Source: Acidimicrobilacustris europaeus (lineage in GTDB: Bacteria > Actinomycetota > Acidimicrobiia > Acidimicrobiales > Acidimicrobilacustridaceae). From it: a stretch of 64,000 nt of DNA. Below the pieces are notes generated by a model, which was not told the DNA's origin, made no database searches, and worked only from the letters and a program-made list of their open reading frames with translations. The DNA is taken from positions 310,001-374,000 of the forward strand of contig OZ239146.1 in NCBI GenBank assembly GCA_965194515.1. Direction: 5' to 3'. Numbering within the stretch: the stretch's first letter is position 1; every line of letters begins with the position of its first letter. Positions 6,532-15,728 of this stretch are shown here, piece after piece. The translations under genes were made by a program, and so were the position numbers.

Positions 6532-8226
6532 GTGCGGTCACTCTCTGCATTTCTCCATGCGCATTCTTTCGTCCGCGGGCTTTGCATCCTTCTGGTGCTT
6601 GCTCAGATCGCGACGGCCTTGATTTGGACCAACGCGCCAAGTGCGCGCGCTGCATCAACCCCGGTTGAGTACCAGCCCCCAAGCGACGCGGAAATAGTTG
6701 ATCGCTTTCGTCCACCTCCGAAACCATGGATGGCTGGCAATCGAGGCATCGATTACGGCACGAGCGCTGGTGCGCAGGTCGGAGCATCAGCCGATGGGCG
6801 CGTGATCTTTGCCGGAGAGGTGGGTGGTGCTCTCCACGTCACGATCGAACACGCCGATGGATTGCGCACGAGTTCTTCGTTCCTTGCTTCACTCACAGTC
6901 GCTGCGGGCGATCAGGTACGTGCTGGTGATGTCATCGGCATCGCCGGTGGCCCATTCCATTTTGGCGTTCGTGCGCAAGACGACACGTACCTTGATCCCG
7001 AAGCATTGCTCGCAGGTTTGTTGCAACCACGGGCCCGTCTCGTTCCCGGCACTGATCAGGGACTTGAGAGTTTGGGGGCTCGAGAGCGACGTACGTTGCT
7101 CGACGTCTTTCTTGACACCGGCGCCGCTGCACTCTCGGTGACATCAGCCTGGACTTCGCAAACAACCGCGCTCGTTGCGCACTATCTCATCGAATTGAAT
7201 CCGACGACACATGCGCTGCGGACAGTTGACGCGTTCGCGAAGTGGCTTCACGATCAAGAGACCTGCACGCCACCGGAAACGCAAGTACCTGTTCGCCAAT
7301 CGCGGCGAATTGTTGTGTTGGTGAGCGGACTTGGAACTTCAAGTGACGCAAACACGGCGTGGGAGGTCGACACGAAATCGCTTGGATACGCCGATGGCGA
7401 CGTTGTTCGCTACTCCTACCAAGGCGGACAAGCACCACGTGTGGACGCGGATCAATCAGACAATCTGCGGACAGTCTCGAGCCATCCGTTACATGCGATT
7501 GCAACGCGCCCATTTGATTCGTTGGACAGTCAGCAGTCGGTCGGAACCTCGGCCGATCGTTTATCGGCGCTGCTGCAGTCGGTTGCGGCTGCACAGCCGG
7601 GAATGCCCATCGATGTCGTCGCCCATTCTCAAGGCGGCGTGGTCGCTCGTCTTGCGGTGCAACGTTCCGGCGCAACTGGTCGACTTCCTTCCGAGGTCGA
7701 CACGTTGGTCACACTGTCGTCTCCGCAACAGGGCGCTCCGTTGGCGACGGGGGTTGTTGCTCTCGGTGAGAGCCCTGGAGGTGCAGCGGCGTTGTCTCGG
7801 GTTCGCGCTGCCGGAGCGGCCGATGAACTCACCAATCACCTTCCTGCAATCTCCGATCTGGCGGAGACCTCGCCGATCATTGATGAACTTCATCAGCGCC
7901 CGATGCCGGAAGGGGTCCGATTTGTGACGATTGGGGGATCGGGAGATCTCGTAGTGCCCGGTTCGGCGGCAATCGACCAAACCGCTGATGCCAGCATCAT
8001 CTTGCCGACCGATATCGGGAAAGAGGCCCACGGCACTCTTGCCTCAAACCCAGCAGCCACAAGGGAAATCGGCCTTGCCGTGGCCGGATTGGGCCCGACC
8101 TGTCAAGGGCTCGGCCCCGCTACAAAGGCATTCGTCACGGCCGAAACGATCAGATATGGCCAAACCGTGGCTGCGGCGAGCACTGCGGTGGCAGCAGGGG
8201 TGCTGCCGATTCCTCCGGACAACTGA
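6532..8226 (+). CDS. Secreted fusion of degenerate LytM/M23 domain and alpha/beta hydrolase
   Basis: The 564-residue product starts with a signal peptide or N-terminal anchor (hydrophobic residues 14-32, then SARAAS). Residues about 65-160 align with LytM peptidases, but the zinc site is damaged. The usual His of HxGxD is Asn70 in NRGIDYG, the active-site His of the YxHL segment is missing (SSFLAS), and HLHF is PFHF, so only Asp74 and His143 remain. Residues about 255-510 form an alpha/beta hydrolase of the lipase/PGAP1 type with nucleophile Ser366 in VAHSQGGV. Candidates for the acid and base are the Asp in GSGDLVVPG and the His in KEAHGT. The GTG start has AAGGA 5 nt upstream. In related genomes a plain M23 peptidase sits between xerC and rpsB, so the hydrolase part is the addition (inference). 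Confidence 0.8.
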   Translation: MRSLSAFLHAHSFVRGLCILLVLAQIATALIWTNAPSARAASTPVEYQPPSDAEIVDRFRPPPKPWMAGNRGIDYGTSAGAQVGASADGRVIFAGEVGGALHVTIEHADGLRTSSSFLASLTVAAGDQVRAGDVIGIAGGPFHFGVRAQDDTYLDPEALLAGLLQPRARLVPGTDQGLESLGARERRTLLDVFLDTGAAALSVTSAWTSQTTALVAHYLIELNPTTHALRTVDAFAKWLHDQETCTPPETQVPVRQSRRIVVLVSGLGTSSDANTAWEVDTKSLGYADGDVVRYSYQGGQAPRVDADQSDNLRTVSSHPLHAIATRPFDSLDSQQSVGTSADRLSALLQSVAAAQPGMPIDVVAHSQGGVVARLAVQRSGATGRLPSEVDTLVTLSSPQQGAPLATGVVALGESPGGAAALSRVRAAGAADELTNHLPAISDLAETSPIIDELHQRPMPEGVRFVTIGGSGDLVVPGSAAIDQTADASIILPTDIGKEAHGTLASNPAATREIGLAVAGLGPTCQGLGPATKAFVTAETIRYGQTVAAASTAVAAGVLPIPPDN

Positions 8227-8302
8227 GCCGCCGGTTCGTCAGTTGGCCGATTTTCCGGCCCTCCCATACACTCGGAAGCCGGCCCGACGACCGTCGGGCA
8301 TG

Positions 8303-8332
8303 TTGATCACCCGATCGGCATACCTCTACACA
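8303..8332 (+). promoter_or_regulatory. Candidate rpsB promoter
   Basis: TTGATC at 8303-8308 and TACACA at 8327-8332 are 18 bases apart and lie about 90 bases before rpsB. The start point is inferred only. Confidence 0.35.
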
Positions 8333-8423
8333 TCCGCAGCCGTGCACCCCACGGTCGTCTCCCACCCGGGAAGACGCCAGCACGGGCCTGCGATCCTCCG
8401 AACCGATGGGAAGGAACACCCTC

Positions 8424-9326
8424 ATGGCACCAGTTGTCACTATGCGCCAACTGCTCGATTCCGGCGTGCATTTCGGTCATCAGACCCGCCGCTGGAACCC
8501 GAAGATGAAGCGATTCATCCACGGCGAGCGCAATGGCATTTACATCATTGATCTTGAGCAGACGCTCGGCCGTATCGAAACTGCGTACAGCTTTGTGCGC
8601 GACCTCGTCGCCGACGGCGGCACGATCCTTTTCGTGGGCACAAAGAAGCAAGCCCAGGATCCAGTTCGTAGCTATGCAGACCGCTGCGGCATGCCCTATG
8701 TGAACGAGCGTTGGCTCGGCGGCATGCTTACCAACTTCCAAACCATGTCGAAGCGCGTCGCAAAGATGAAGGACTACCAGCGCATGCGCGACTCTGGTGA
8801 CTTCGAAGCGATGCCAAAGAAGGAAGCTCTTCTCATCAGTCGTGAACTCGAGAAGCTCGAGCGCAACCTCGGCGGAATCCGCAACATGGAACGCCTTCCC
8901 AGCGCCATCTTCGTGCTCGACACCAAGAAGGAAGACATCGCCGTTACCGAAGCAAACAAGCTCGGTCTCCCGATCGTCGCTGTGGTTGACACCAATTGCG
9001 ATCCCGACATCATCACCTACGTGATCCCGGGTAACGACGACGCCATCCGTTCCGCGAACCTTATGGCTCGCGTGATCGCCGATGCTGTCGACGAAGGCCG
9101 CTTCATTGCTTCGCGCAAGCGTGGTGCTGTTGCTCCTGAAGGCCCCGCTGTTGTTGAGCGCACGCCAGAAGAAGAAGCCGCTCACGAAGCCTCTCAGGCC
9201 GACGCTCGTCGTCAGGCAACGGAAGCTGCTGCTGCACGCGAGGCACGCATCGCTTCCGAACGTGCGACCGCCGAAGAAGCAATCACGCAGACCGATCCAG
9301 CAAACGAAACCACGCAGGAGTCCTGA
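8424..9326 (+). CDS. rpsB: 30S ribosomal protein S2
   Basis: S2 binds the 30S subunit at the head-body junction and recruits S1 in many bacteria. The 300-residue product has the family core (VTMRQLLDSGVHFGHQTRRW, GTKKQAQ, NERWLGGMLTNF, VDTNCDPD, IPGNDDA). A C-terminal extension of about 60 residues, rich in Ala and Glu (from EEEAAHEAS), is absent from E. coli S2. The start at 8424 is favoured over the in-frame ATG at 8406 because GGAAGGA lies 9 nt upstream of it. tsf follows after 6 bases, as in most bacteria. Confidence 0.97.
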   Translation: MAPVVTMRQLLDSGVHFGHQTRRWNPKMKRFIHGERNGIYIIDLEQTLGRIETAYSFVRDLVADGGTILFVGTKKQAQDPVRSYADRCGMPYVNERWLGGMLTNFQTMSKRVAKMKDYQRMRDSGDFEAMPKKEALLISRELEKLERNLGGIRNMERLPSAIFVLDTKKEDIAVTEANKLGLPIVAVVDTNCDPDIITYVIPGNDDAIRSANLMARVIADAVDEGRFIASRKRGAVAPEGPAVVERTPEEEAAHEASQADARRQATEAAAAREARIASERATAEEAITQTDPANETTQES

Positions 9327-9332
9327 AAACCA

Positions 9333-10127
9333 ATGGCTGAATTCACCGCCAAGGATGTCCAAAACCTTCGTCAGATCACTGGCGCCGGAATGATGGACGC
9401 CAAGAAGGCGCTCACCGAAAACGACGGCGACTTCGAAGCCGCCAAGCAGTGGTTGCGTGAGAAGGGCCTGGCCAAGGTGGCCAAGCTTGGCGATCGTGAG
9501 AATGCACAAGGTTCCGTCTGTGTCGTCGTCGACGGCTCGGTTGGCGCCATCGTGCAGCTCAAGAGCGAAACTGATTTCTCGGCCAAGGCCGCCGACTTCA
9601 TTTCACTCGTTCAAGACATGACCGAAGCTGTTGTCGCCAAGGGCGTCGACGCACTTTCGGAAATGAACGACGAACTCGATGCGCTGAAGATCGCCAAGAA
9701 GGAAAACATCGAACTCGGCACCGTCGTGCGATTCGACGCTGCTGGCGACAACATTCTCGACTCCTACCTGCACTTGCAGGACGGTCGTGGCGTCAACGCG
9801 GTTCTTGTTGAACTCCAAGGCGGCACCAAAGAGATCGCTCACGATCTTGCAGTGCACATTGCGTTCTCAAAGCCCGCCTACCTCAACCGGGACGAAGTTC
9901 CGGCCGAGGATGTTGAGCGTGAGCGTCAAGCTCTTCTCGACATCACCAAGGCAGAAGGCAAGCCTGAAGCGGCCTGGCCAAAGATCGTCGAAGGACGCAT
10001 TAACGGTTGGTACAAGGAGCAAGTACTTCTTGAGCAGCAGTTCGTGCGAGACGACAAGAAATCGATCACCGATTTACTTGCCGGCGCAACGCTCGTCCGT
10101 TTCGCTCAGGTATTCATCGGCGCCTGA
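9333..10127 (+). CDS. tsf: Elongation factor Ts
   Basis: EF-Ts is the guanine-nucleotide exchange factor for EF-Tu. The 264-residue product has the N-terminal UBA-like domain with the TGAGMMDAKKAL signature and the conserved core segment KSETDFSAKAADF. It lies in the rpsB-tsf-pyrH-frr run and overlaps pyrH by one base (TGATG), which suggests translational coupling. Confidence 0.97.
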   Translation: MAEFTAKDVQNLRQITGAGMMDAKKALTENDGDFEAAKQWLREKGLAKVAKLGDRENAQGSVCVVVDGSVGAIVQLKSETDFSAKAADFISLVQDMTEAVVAKGVDALSEMNDELDALKIAKKENIELGTVVRFDAAGDNILDSYLHLQDGRGVNAVLVELQGGTKEIAHDLAVHIAFSKPAYLNRDEVPAEDVERERQALLDITKAEGKPEAAWPKIVEGRINGWYKEQVLLEQQFVRDDKKSITDLLAGATLVRFAQVFIGA

Positions 10128-10858
10128 TGGCCTCCGCGACCGCCCGCTGGTCGCGGGTTCTGTTGAAGGTTTCGGGCGAAGCATTCGCTGGCGACGCCGG
10201 ATACGGCATCGACGGTCATGTGGTGCAACGCATCGCCAAAGACATCGTCGAAGTTCGCGCTGACCATCCCGACGTTCAGATCGCCATCGTTGTTGGTGGC
10301 GGAAATATCTGGCGCGGCATGGCTGGCGCTGGCGCTGGCATGGATCGTGCGCAGGCTGACTACATGGGCATGCTCGCAACGGTGATCAACGCACTCGCAT
10401 TGCAAGACACGCTCGAGCAGTTGGGTCAGCCCACCCGAGTGCAGTCCGCTATTCAAATGGCGCAGGTTGCCGAGCCTTACATTCGTCGCCGTGCAGTTCG
10501 ACACCTCGAAAAGGGTCGAGTCGTGATTTTCGCTGGTGGAACGGGAAACCCGTTCTTCACCACCGATACCACCGCTGCATTGCGGGCAGTCGAGATCGAA
10601 GCCGGCGTGCTGCTCAAGGGCACACATTCGGGCACCGATGGCATCTATACCGATGATCCTCGTACGAATCCTGACGCAACAAAGCTTGAGGAAGTTACCT
10701 ATCTCGACGTACTGAACCAGGGCCTTCGAGCCATGGATTCCACGGCAATTACGTTGTGCATGGACAACAATTTGCCCATCGTTATGTTCGATCTCACCGG
10801 CGAGGGCAATGTGCGTTCGCTACTTGAGGGCGGTTCGGTCGGTACTCTCGTCCGTTGA
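10127..10858 (+). CDS. pyrH: UMP kinase
   Basis: This hexameric bacterial UMP kinase phosphorylates UMP to UDP and belongs to the amino-acid-kinase fold. The 243-residue product shows LLKVSGEAF at the phosphate loop, VVGGGNIWRG, the segment GGTGNPFFTTDTTAALRA and the Thr/Asp-rich GTDGIYTDDPR. It is one base into the tsf stop codon, and 52 bases separate its stop from frr. Confidence 0.96.
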   Translation: MASATARWSRVLLKVSGEAFAGDAGYGIDGHVVQRIAKDIVEVRADHPDVQIAIVVGGGNIWRGMAGAGAGMDRAQADYMGMLATVINALALQDTLEQLGQPTRVQSAIQMAQVAEPYIRRRAVRHLEKGRVVIFAGGTGNPFFTTDTTAALRAVEIEAGVLLKGTHSGTDGIYTDDPRTNPDATKLEEVTYLDVLNQGLRAMDSTAITLCMDNNLPIVMFDLTGEGNVRSLLEGGSVGTLVR

Positions 10859-10910
10859 GGCGGTCGTTGGAGACCCCGTCGCTCTCTTCGATATCTCCTG
10901 GAGTGTTCCG

Positions 10911-11480
10911 ATGACATCAGAGATGGCCGATCTGCTCCTTGCAGAAACCGTCGAGAAAATGAAGAAGGTCGTTTCGCACACGCGTGCGGACTTCTCCTCA
11001 ATCCGCACCGGTCGTGCTGCACCCGCGCTCGTCGAAAAGATTCCGGTCGACTACTACGGCTCTGAAGTGCCGTTGCAGCAGATCGCTGGCTTCAACGTTC
11101 CTGAAGCGCGTCAGTTGCTCATCACGCCGTATGACAAAGGTGCCATTGGCGCGATCGAGAAGGCGTTGCAGCAGTCCGACCTCGGTCTCAATCCGAGCAA
11201 CGACGGAATCTCGATTCGTCTTTCGTTTCCTCCCCTCACGGGCGAGCGTCGCAAGGAACTCGTGAAGGTCGTCAAGAACATGGCCGAAGACGGAAAAATT
11301 GCTTTGCGCAATCAGCGTCGTTCGACTCGTCAGGAACTTGAAGCGCTTGAGAAAGGCGGCGACCTTTCGAAAGATGAACTTGAACGTGCCGAGAAGGAAC
11401 TCGACAAAATCATCCACAGCCACGAAGCCGAAATTGGCGACGCGTTGGGTGCCAAAGAAACCGAGTTGATGGAGGACTGA
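10911..11480 (+). CDS. frr: Ribosome recycling factor
   Basis: RRF splits the post-termination ribosome together with EF-G. The 189-residue product matches the family over its length (MKKVVSHTRADFSSIRTGRA, ISIRLSFPPLTGERRKELVK, the helical hairpin, IIHSHEAEIGD). The frame is open further upstream, but the ATG at 10911 has GGAG 8 nt before it and gives the family's usual length. Its stop overlaps the cdsA start by one base. Confidence 0.96.
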   Translation: MTSEMADLLLAETVEKMKKVVSHTRADFSSIRTGRAAPALVEKIPVDYYGSEVPLQQIAGFNVPEARQLLITPYDKGAIGAIEKALQQSDLGLNPSNDGISIRLSFPPLTGERRKELVKVVKNMAEDGKIALRNQRRSTRQELEALEKGGDLSKDELERAEKELDKIIHSHEAEIGDALGAKETELMED

Positions 11481-12940
11481 TGGCTTCCGACGATATGTCC
11501 CGCGAACCGAGAGCACCTGGTGATCCTGAAGAGGTTCGGATCATCACCGCCGATGAAATCGCCGAAGCTTCGAACCGACCCGATGTGGCCACTCGACTTC
11601 CTGAGCGTGAACTTCCGCCGCCTCCGCCGCCGGTCATGAATGTGGGACCGCCAACGGGCGAACACGAAATGCCGCACTGGACCGAACCGGCAACCGGTCA
11701 GGTTCCTGCCGTCGTCATTGGCGACAATCCTGTCGATGAGGACCGTGTGTCAATGGCCGACACACCGCGTTGGCGCAGTGAGCACGACACCACAGATCAC
11801 GGAGACCTTCTCGCCGATCTCGCGGCGTCGGAACCCGAAGAAGTAGTGGTCGAACGCCTTGGGGCGCTCGACACCGACGAACGCATTTCCGACGAGGCGT
11901 ATCTCAACTTCGACGATGTCCAACTCGACCCGCAACCTCGTCGTCGCGGTGCGCGCCGTGGTCGATCTGCTCGCGCGTCTCGTGGAGACGTCGATCCATT
12001 GTCTGCGATCCTGCTTCCGCCCGATCTTGTTGGCCCGTCTGGCGCGGCGCCACCTCCGCCTCCACCTGCTGAGCGCGCCGAACGCGCGGAAACGCCGAAC
12101 GATGGCGAAACGGCGGCGGTCGCATCGAAGTCGCGCAATGTCCCGATAGCTGCTGCTGTCGGTATCGGAATGGCGATTGTGGCGGCTCTGTTGTTCAAAG
12201 CTGGTCCCGTGCCGGCGCTACTTCTCATTGAAGTAGTCCTTGTCGCTGCAGGTTTTGAATACTTCGGAGCGATGCAAAAGAGTGGGTTCCGTCCCGCAAC
12301 ATTGCTTGGTCTTGCTGCAATTGCAGCGTTACCGCTTGCGGCGTACTGGAAGGGCGAGTCGGCGATTCCCGCGATCATCTTCCTCACGTTCCTCTTCGGC
12401 ATTGTTTGGTACCTGAGCAGCGCCAGTGGTCGTGCTCGTCCCACCGCCAATCTCGGTGTCACCCTGATCGGTGTTGTTTGGGTCGGCGTCTTTGGAAGTT
12501 TCGCCGCCCTGATCGTCGACATTCCTACTCAAGGCGTGAGCATCCTTCTTGTTGCTGTCGTTGCGGCAGTAGCCACCGACGTTGGTGGATTCTTCTTCGG
12601 TCGGGCGATGGGAAGAAGTCCGTTGAGCGCGATCTCTCCGAACAAGACCGTCGAAGGTCTGGTCGGTGGAATGGCTGCAACGGTCTTTGCTGTGTTCGTT
12701 TTTGTCGTCGTGCTTGGCGTGAGTTCGCTGGGTGAAGGTAAGGCGTTAGTTCTTGCCGTCGTCCTCGCCGTCGTGGCGCCACTAGGTGATTTGGCCGAGT
12801 CCATGTTCAAGCGTGACCTTGGCCTGAAGGACATGGGCTCGCTCATCCCCGAACACGGCGGTCTCCTCGACCGATTTGATGCGCTGCTATTCGTCCTCCC
12901 CACGACCTATTACTTGGTGAGAATTCTCGGATTGGGCTGA
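11480..12940 (+). CDS. cdsA: Phosphatidate cytidylyltransferase with long disordered N-terminal extension
   Basis: CdsA makes CDP-diacylglycerol from CTP and phosphatidic acid at the membrane. The 486-residue product carries about 215 residues before the first membrane helix. They are acidic and proline-rich, with PPPPPP runs and one basic patch (RRRGARRGRSAR), and no recognisable domain. From about residue 218 there are eight or so membrane segments and, near the end, the signature SMFKRDLGLKD...IPEHGGLLDRFD. Family members are usually 260-310 residues, so the extension nearly doubles the protein. The pgsA product (47883) uses its product. Confidence 0.92.
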   Translation: MASDDMSREPRAPGDPEEVRIITADEIAEASNRPDVATRLPERELPPPPPPVMNVGPPTGEHEMPHWTEPATGQVPAVVIGDNPVDEDRVSMADTPRWRSEHDTTDHGDLLADLAASEPEEVVVERLGALDTDERISDEAYLNFDDVQLDPQPRRRGARRGRSARASRGDVDPLSAILLPPDLVGPSGAAPPPPPPAERAERAETPNDGETAAVASKSRNVPIAAAVGIGMAIVAALLFKAGPVPALLLIEVVLVAAGFEYFGAMQKSGFRPATLLGLAAIAALPLAAYWKGESAIPAIIFLTFLFGIVWYLSSASGRARPTANLGVTLIGVVWVGVFGSFAALIVDIPTQGVSILLVAVVAAVATDVGGFFFGRAMGRSPLSAISPNKTVEGLVGGMAATVFAVFVFVVVLGVSSLGEGKALVLAVVLAVVAPLGDLAESMFKRDLGLKDMGSLIPEHGGLLDRFDALLFVLPTTYYLVRILGLG

Positions 12941-12970
12941 TCCCGCGGGGAATCACGCACCCTCTCTCGG

Positions 12971-12976
12971 TAGGCT
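12971..12976 (+). promoter_or_regulatory. -10 hexamer TAGGCT, leaderless dxr
   Basis: The hexamer ends 7 nt before the ATG of dxr, with no Shine-Dalgarno sequence between. Confidence 0.5.
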
Positions 12977-12983
12977 GAATCTC

Positions 12984-14180
12984 ATGTCACTGACCCGTGT
13001 CGCTCTCGCCGGTTCCACTGGCTCGATCGGCACGCAGGCGCTCGAGGTCATCGAAGCCGAAGCTGACCGTTTCGAACTCAGCGCTATCGGGGCCACAGGC
13101 CGCCAGCCTGAAGTGATCATCGAACAAGCCCGTCGCTATCGCCCCTCGGTGGTAGCGATTAGCGATCCCGAGGCAGCGCGCTCGATTGCAGCAGAACTCC
13201 CAGGTATCGAAGTTCGGGCTGGGGCCGATGCAATGGCGAGCCTCGCGCTCGATGCCGATGTTGTTGTCAACGGTGTCGTCGGGTTTGCCGGTCTGTCGGT
13301 AACTCTGGCAACGCTCGAGGCCGGTCGACGTCTCGCCCTGGCGAACAAAGAGTCACTCATTGCCGCGGGCCCAGTTGTGCAGATGGCGCGCCGTACGCCC
13401 GGTGCCGAGCTCATTCCTGTCGACAGCGAACATGGCGCGATCCATCAATGTCTTCGTGCCGCCGACAGCAAGAACCGCGTTGCTCGATTACTGCTCACCG
13501 CGAGCGGTGGACCATTCCGTGGTCGAACTGCTGACGATCTCGCAAATGTCACGATTGAAAACGCCCTCGCCCACCCGACGTGGAGCATGGGTCCAAAGAT
13601 CACTATCGACTCTTCGACACTGATGAACAAGGGTCTCGAAGTCATCGAAGCCCATGAGCTCTTCGGAACACCTGCAGGCGATGCGGGTTACGGCATCGGT
13701 TTCGACGACATCGATGTTGTGGTGCACCCGCAATCGATTGTGCACTCCATGGTTGAGTTCACCGACGCGTCAACCATCGCCCAGCTTTCGACTCCCGATA
13801 TGCGCTTACCGATCGGTTATGCGTTGGCGTGGCCTGATCGCATTTCCACACCATTCGGAAGAATCGACTGGACCACCCTTGGCCGTCTCGATTTTGAACC
13901 ACCTGATCTCGAAGCGTTCCCGTGTCTCGCCCTTGCCTACGCTGCGGGTCGCGCAGGCGGCACCGCGCCGGCATGGATCAGCGCTGCCAACGAGGTTGCG
14001 GTTGAAGCATTCCTCGAAGGTCAGATCGCTTGGCGCGACATTGCCGCAGTAATTGCTGCCACGCTCGATCGGCACGACGGCGCCCCGGCAACCGATGCGG
14101 CTGCAGTGATTGATGCCGACTCGCAGGCTCGACGTAGTGCTCTTGAAGAACTCAACTCTTTCGCCTCGGTGGTGCGCTGA
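12984..14180 (+). CDS. dxr: 1-deoxy-D-xylulose-5-phosphate reductoisomerase
   Basis: Dxr converts DXP to MEP with NADPH, the committed step of the non-mevalonate isoprenoid route; ispG (15729) acts later in the same route. The 398-residue product has the NADPH loop AGSTGSIGTQAL, the motif ALANKESLI, the metal site PVDSEHGAIHQ, and LTASGGPFR and STLMNKGLEVIEA. Its own -10 element lies just before the ATG, so it can be transcribed apart from cdsA. The stop overlaps the rseP start. Confidence 0.97.
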   Translation: MSLTRVALAGSTGSIGTQALEVIEAEADRFELSAIGATGRQPEVIIEQARRYRPSVVAISDPEAARSIAAELPGIEVRAGADAMASLALDADVVVNGVVGFAGLSVTLATLEAGRRLALANKESLIAAGPVVQMARRTPGAELIPVDSEHGAIHQCLRAADSKNRVARLLLTASGGPFRGRTADDLANVTIENALAHPTWSMGPKITIDSSTLMNKGLEVIEAHELFGTPAGDAGYGIGFDDIDVVVHPQSIVHSMVEFTDASTIAQLSTPDMRLPIGYALAWPDRISTPFGRIDWTTLGRLDFEPPDLEAFPCLALAYAAGRAGGTAPAWISAANEVAVEAFLEGQIAWRDIAAVIAATLDRHDGAPATDAAAVIDADSQARRSALEELNSFASVVR

Positions 14181-15712
14181 TGACAACCTCTTCAATTCCA
14201 AACGACACTGAGCAGGGAGATTCCGGCGAATCTCCTCGCCCGTCCCTCCTCGAGCGGATATTTGGCAACCAATTCGTTCTGCTCGGACTTCTTCTGACGC
14301 TGCTGGGTTGGGTTGCACTTACTCGTATCTGGTTGTTCGTCTTGATTGTCGCCATCGTTGCGTCGGTATTTCTGCACGAAATGGGCCATTTCCTTATGGC
14401 GAAACGCAATGGCATGAAAGTGACGGAGTTCTTCATTGGCTTCGGCCCGCGCGTGTGGTCGTTCCGTCGCGGTGAAACTGAATACGGTCTCAAACTCGTT
14501 CCCGCCGGCGCATATGTCCGGATCATCGGCATGCATGGCCTCGAAGAAATCGACGAGTCCGTTGAAGAAACTCGCACCTACCGAGCGCAGTCCTATTGGC
14601 GACGCATGCCAGTAGTTCTCGCGGGCCCGGTGGTGAATATCGTTCTGGGTCTCGTGCTACTGGTTGTGGTGTTCGCCGGGTTTGGGCATCCGGCCAAAGA
14701 CAAGTGGAAGGTCGACACCGTCTCATCGGGTTCTGCCGCTGCGAACGCGGGACTCCAACCGGGCGATCAAATCATTGCGTTCAACGGACAGCCCGTTGGC
14801 GCATTCGACGATTTCACGAGCATCGTGCGCGCGCAAGGCGGTTCCGCTGGCGAGCTCACAGTGCAACGTGGCGATGAACAACTCTCTCTACCTACAAAAA
14901 TCGGTTGGTCTCTGAACGCCGACGGCGCACGTACGCTCCAGCCGCTGGTTCCCGGAGATCGGGTCACGAAGGTTGGCGAGGTTTCGGTGTCGTCGTATGC
15001 CGAGATGCAGGCCGCACTTCAACGAGTCATTGGTCCAGTCACGATCACATTCGATCGCAATGACCGTGCGTTCACGACAACAGTCGATGGGCCCATCGCA
15101 ATGCCAGTCGATGGGTACCGCGGATTTCTCGGTGTGAGCCCTGGTTCGGTGATTGTGCATGCCGGGATCGTTGAAGCAACGGGCCAAGCCGTCGGAGCAT
15201 TCGGTGACACGGTTGTCGGCTCGGTCCAAGGAATGGGCCGCATCTTCTCGCCTTCCGGGATCAGCAAATTGGCTTCTCAGGTGGCCAATGGTGGATCTTC
15301 GGACGCAACTTCTGATGCATCGGTCGAGCCGGTGAACTCAGGATCGGGGAGTTCTTCGGGTTCGAGCTCATCGACCTCTTCAAACGTGGATCGTCCGATG
15401 TCGCTTCTTGGCATCGTGAACGTCGGTACCCAACTCGGTGAGCAGGCGGGCTGGGCCGGAGTTCTTGCGCTGCTCGCGACAGTCAACATTTTCCTCGGCC
15501 TCATCAACCTCGCACCGATTCTGCCGTTCGACGGTGGCCACATCGCCGTCGCGACCTACGAAGAGATTCGCACTCGTATTTCCGGCAAGGCCTATCGGGT
15601 GAACATGGCCAAACTCATGCCCGTCACCTACATCGTGGTCTTGCTCATGGTCGGGCTCTTTGCGTCCACGCTGTATCTCGATGCCGTGGACCCCGTAAAA
15701 CTCTCGCCGTAG
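14180..15712 (+). CDS. rseP: Site-2 intramembrane metalloprotease RseP/Rip1-type (M50)
   Basis: Members cleave membrane-anchored anti-sigma factors and other single-pass proteins within the membrane. The 510-residue product has the zinc motif HEMGH (residues 66-70) in the first helix pair, a PDZ domain (about 175-235), a second weaker PDZ-like region (about 250-300), a serine-rich low-complexity linker (about 375-405) and the C-terminal motif NLAPILPFDGGH. It is coupled to dxr by a one-base overlap. Position between dxr and ispG is the standard actinobacterial order. Substrates are not visible in this window. Confidence 0.94.
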   Translation: MTTSSIPNDTEQGDSGESPRPSLLERIFGNQFVLLGLLLTLLGWVALTRIWLFVLIVAIVASVFLHEMGHFLMAKRNGMKVTEFFIGFGPRVWSFRRGETEYGLKLVPAGAYVRIIGMHGLEEIDESVEETRTYRAQSYWRRMPVVLAGPVVNIVLGLVLLVVVFAGFGHPAKDKWKVDTVSSGSAAANAGLQPGDQIIAFNGQPVGAFDDFTSIVRAQGGSAGELTVQRGDEQLSLPTKIGWSLNADGARTLQPLVPGDRVTKVGEVSVSSYAEMQAALQRVIGPVTITFDRNDRAFTTTVDGPIAMPVDGYRGFLGVSPGSVIVHAGIVEATGQAVGAFGDTVVGSVQGMGRIFSPSGISKLASQVANGGSSDATSDASVEPVNSGSGSSSGSSSSTSSNVDRPMSLLGIVNVGTQLGEQAGWAGVLALLATVNIFLGLINLAPILPFDGGHIAVATYEEIRTRISGKAYRVNMAKLMPVTYIVVLLMVGLFASTLYLDAVDPVKLSP

Positions 15713-15715
15713 CCC

Positions 15716-15721
15716 TAACCT
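15716..15721 (+). promoter_or_regulatory. -10 hexamer TAACCT, leaderless ispG
   Basis: The hexamer ends 7 nt before the GTG start, with no Shine-Dalgarno sequence between. Confidence 0.5.
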
Positions 15722-15728
15722 CATCACC

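Noticed and set aside
8307..9509. 400-codon open frame on the - strand across rpsB and tsf
   Set aside because: It is antisense to two certain genes, has no recognisable motif and arises from their codon usage.
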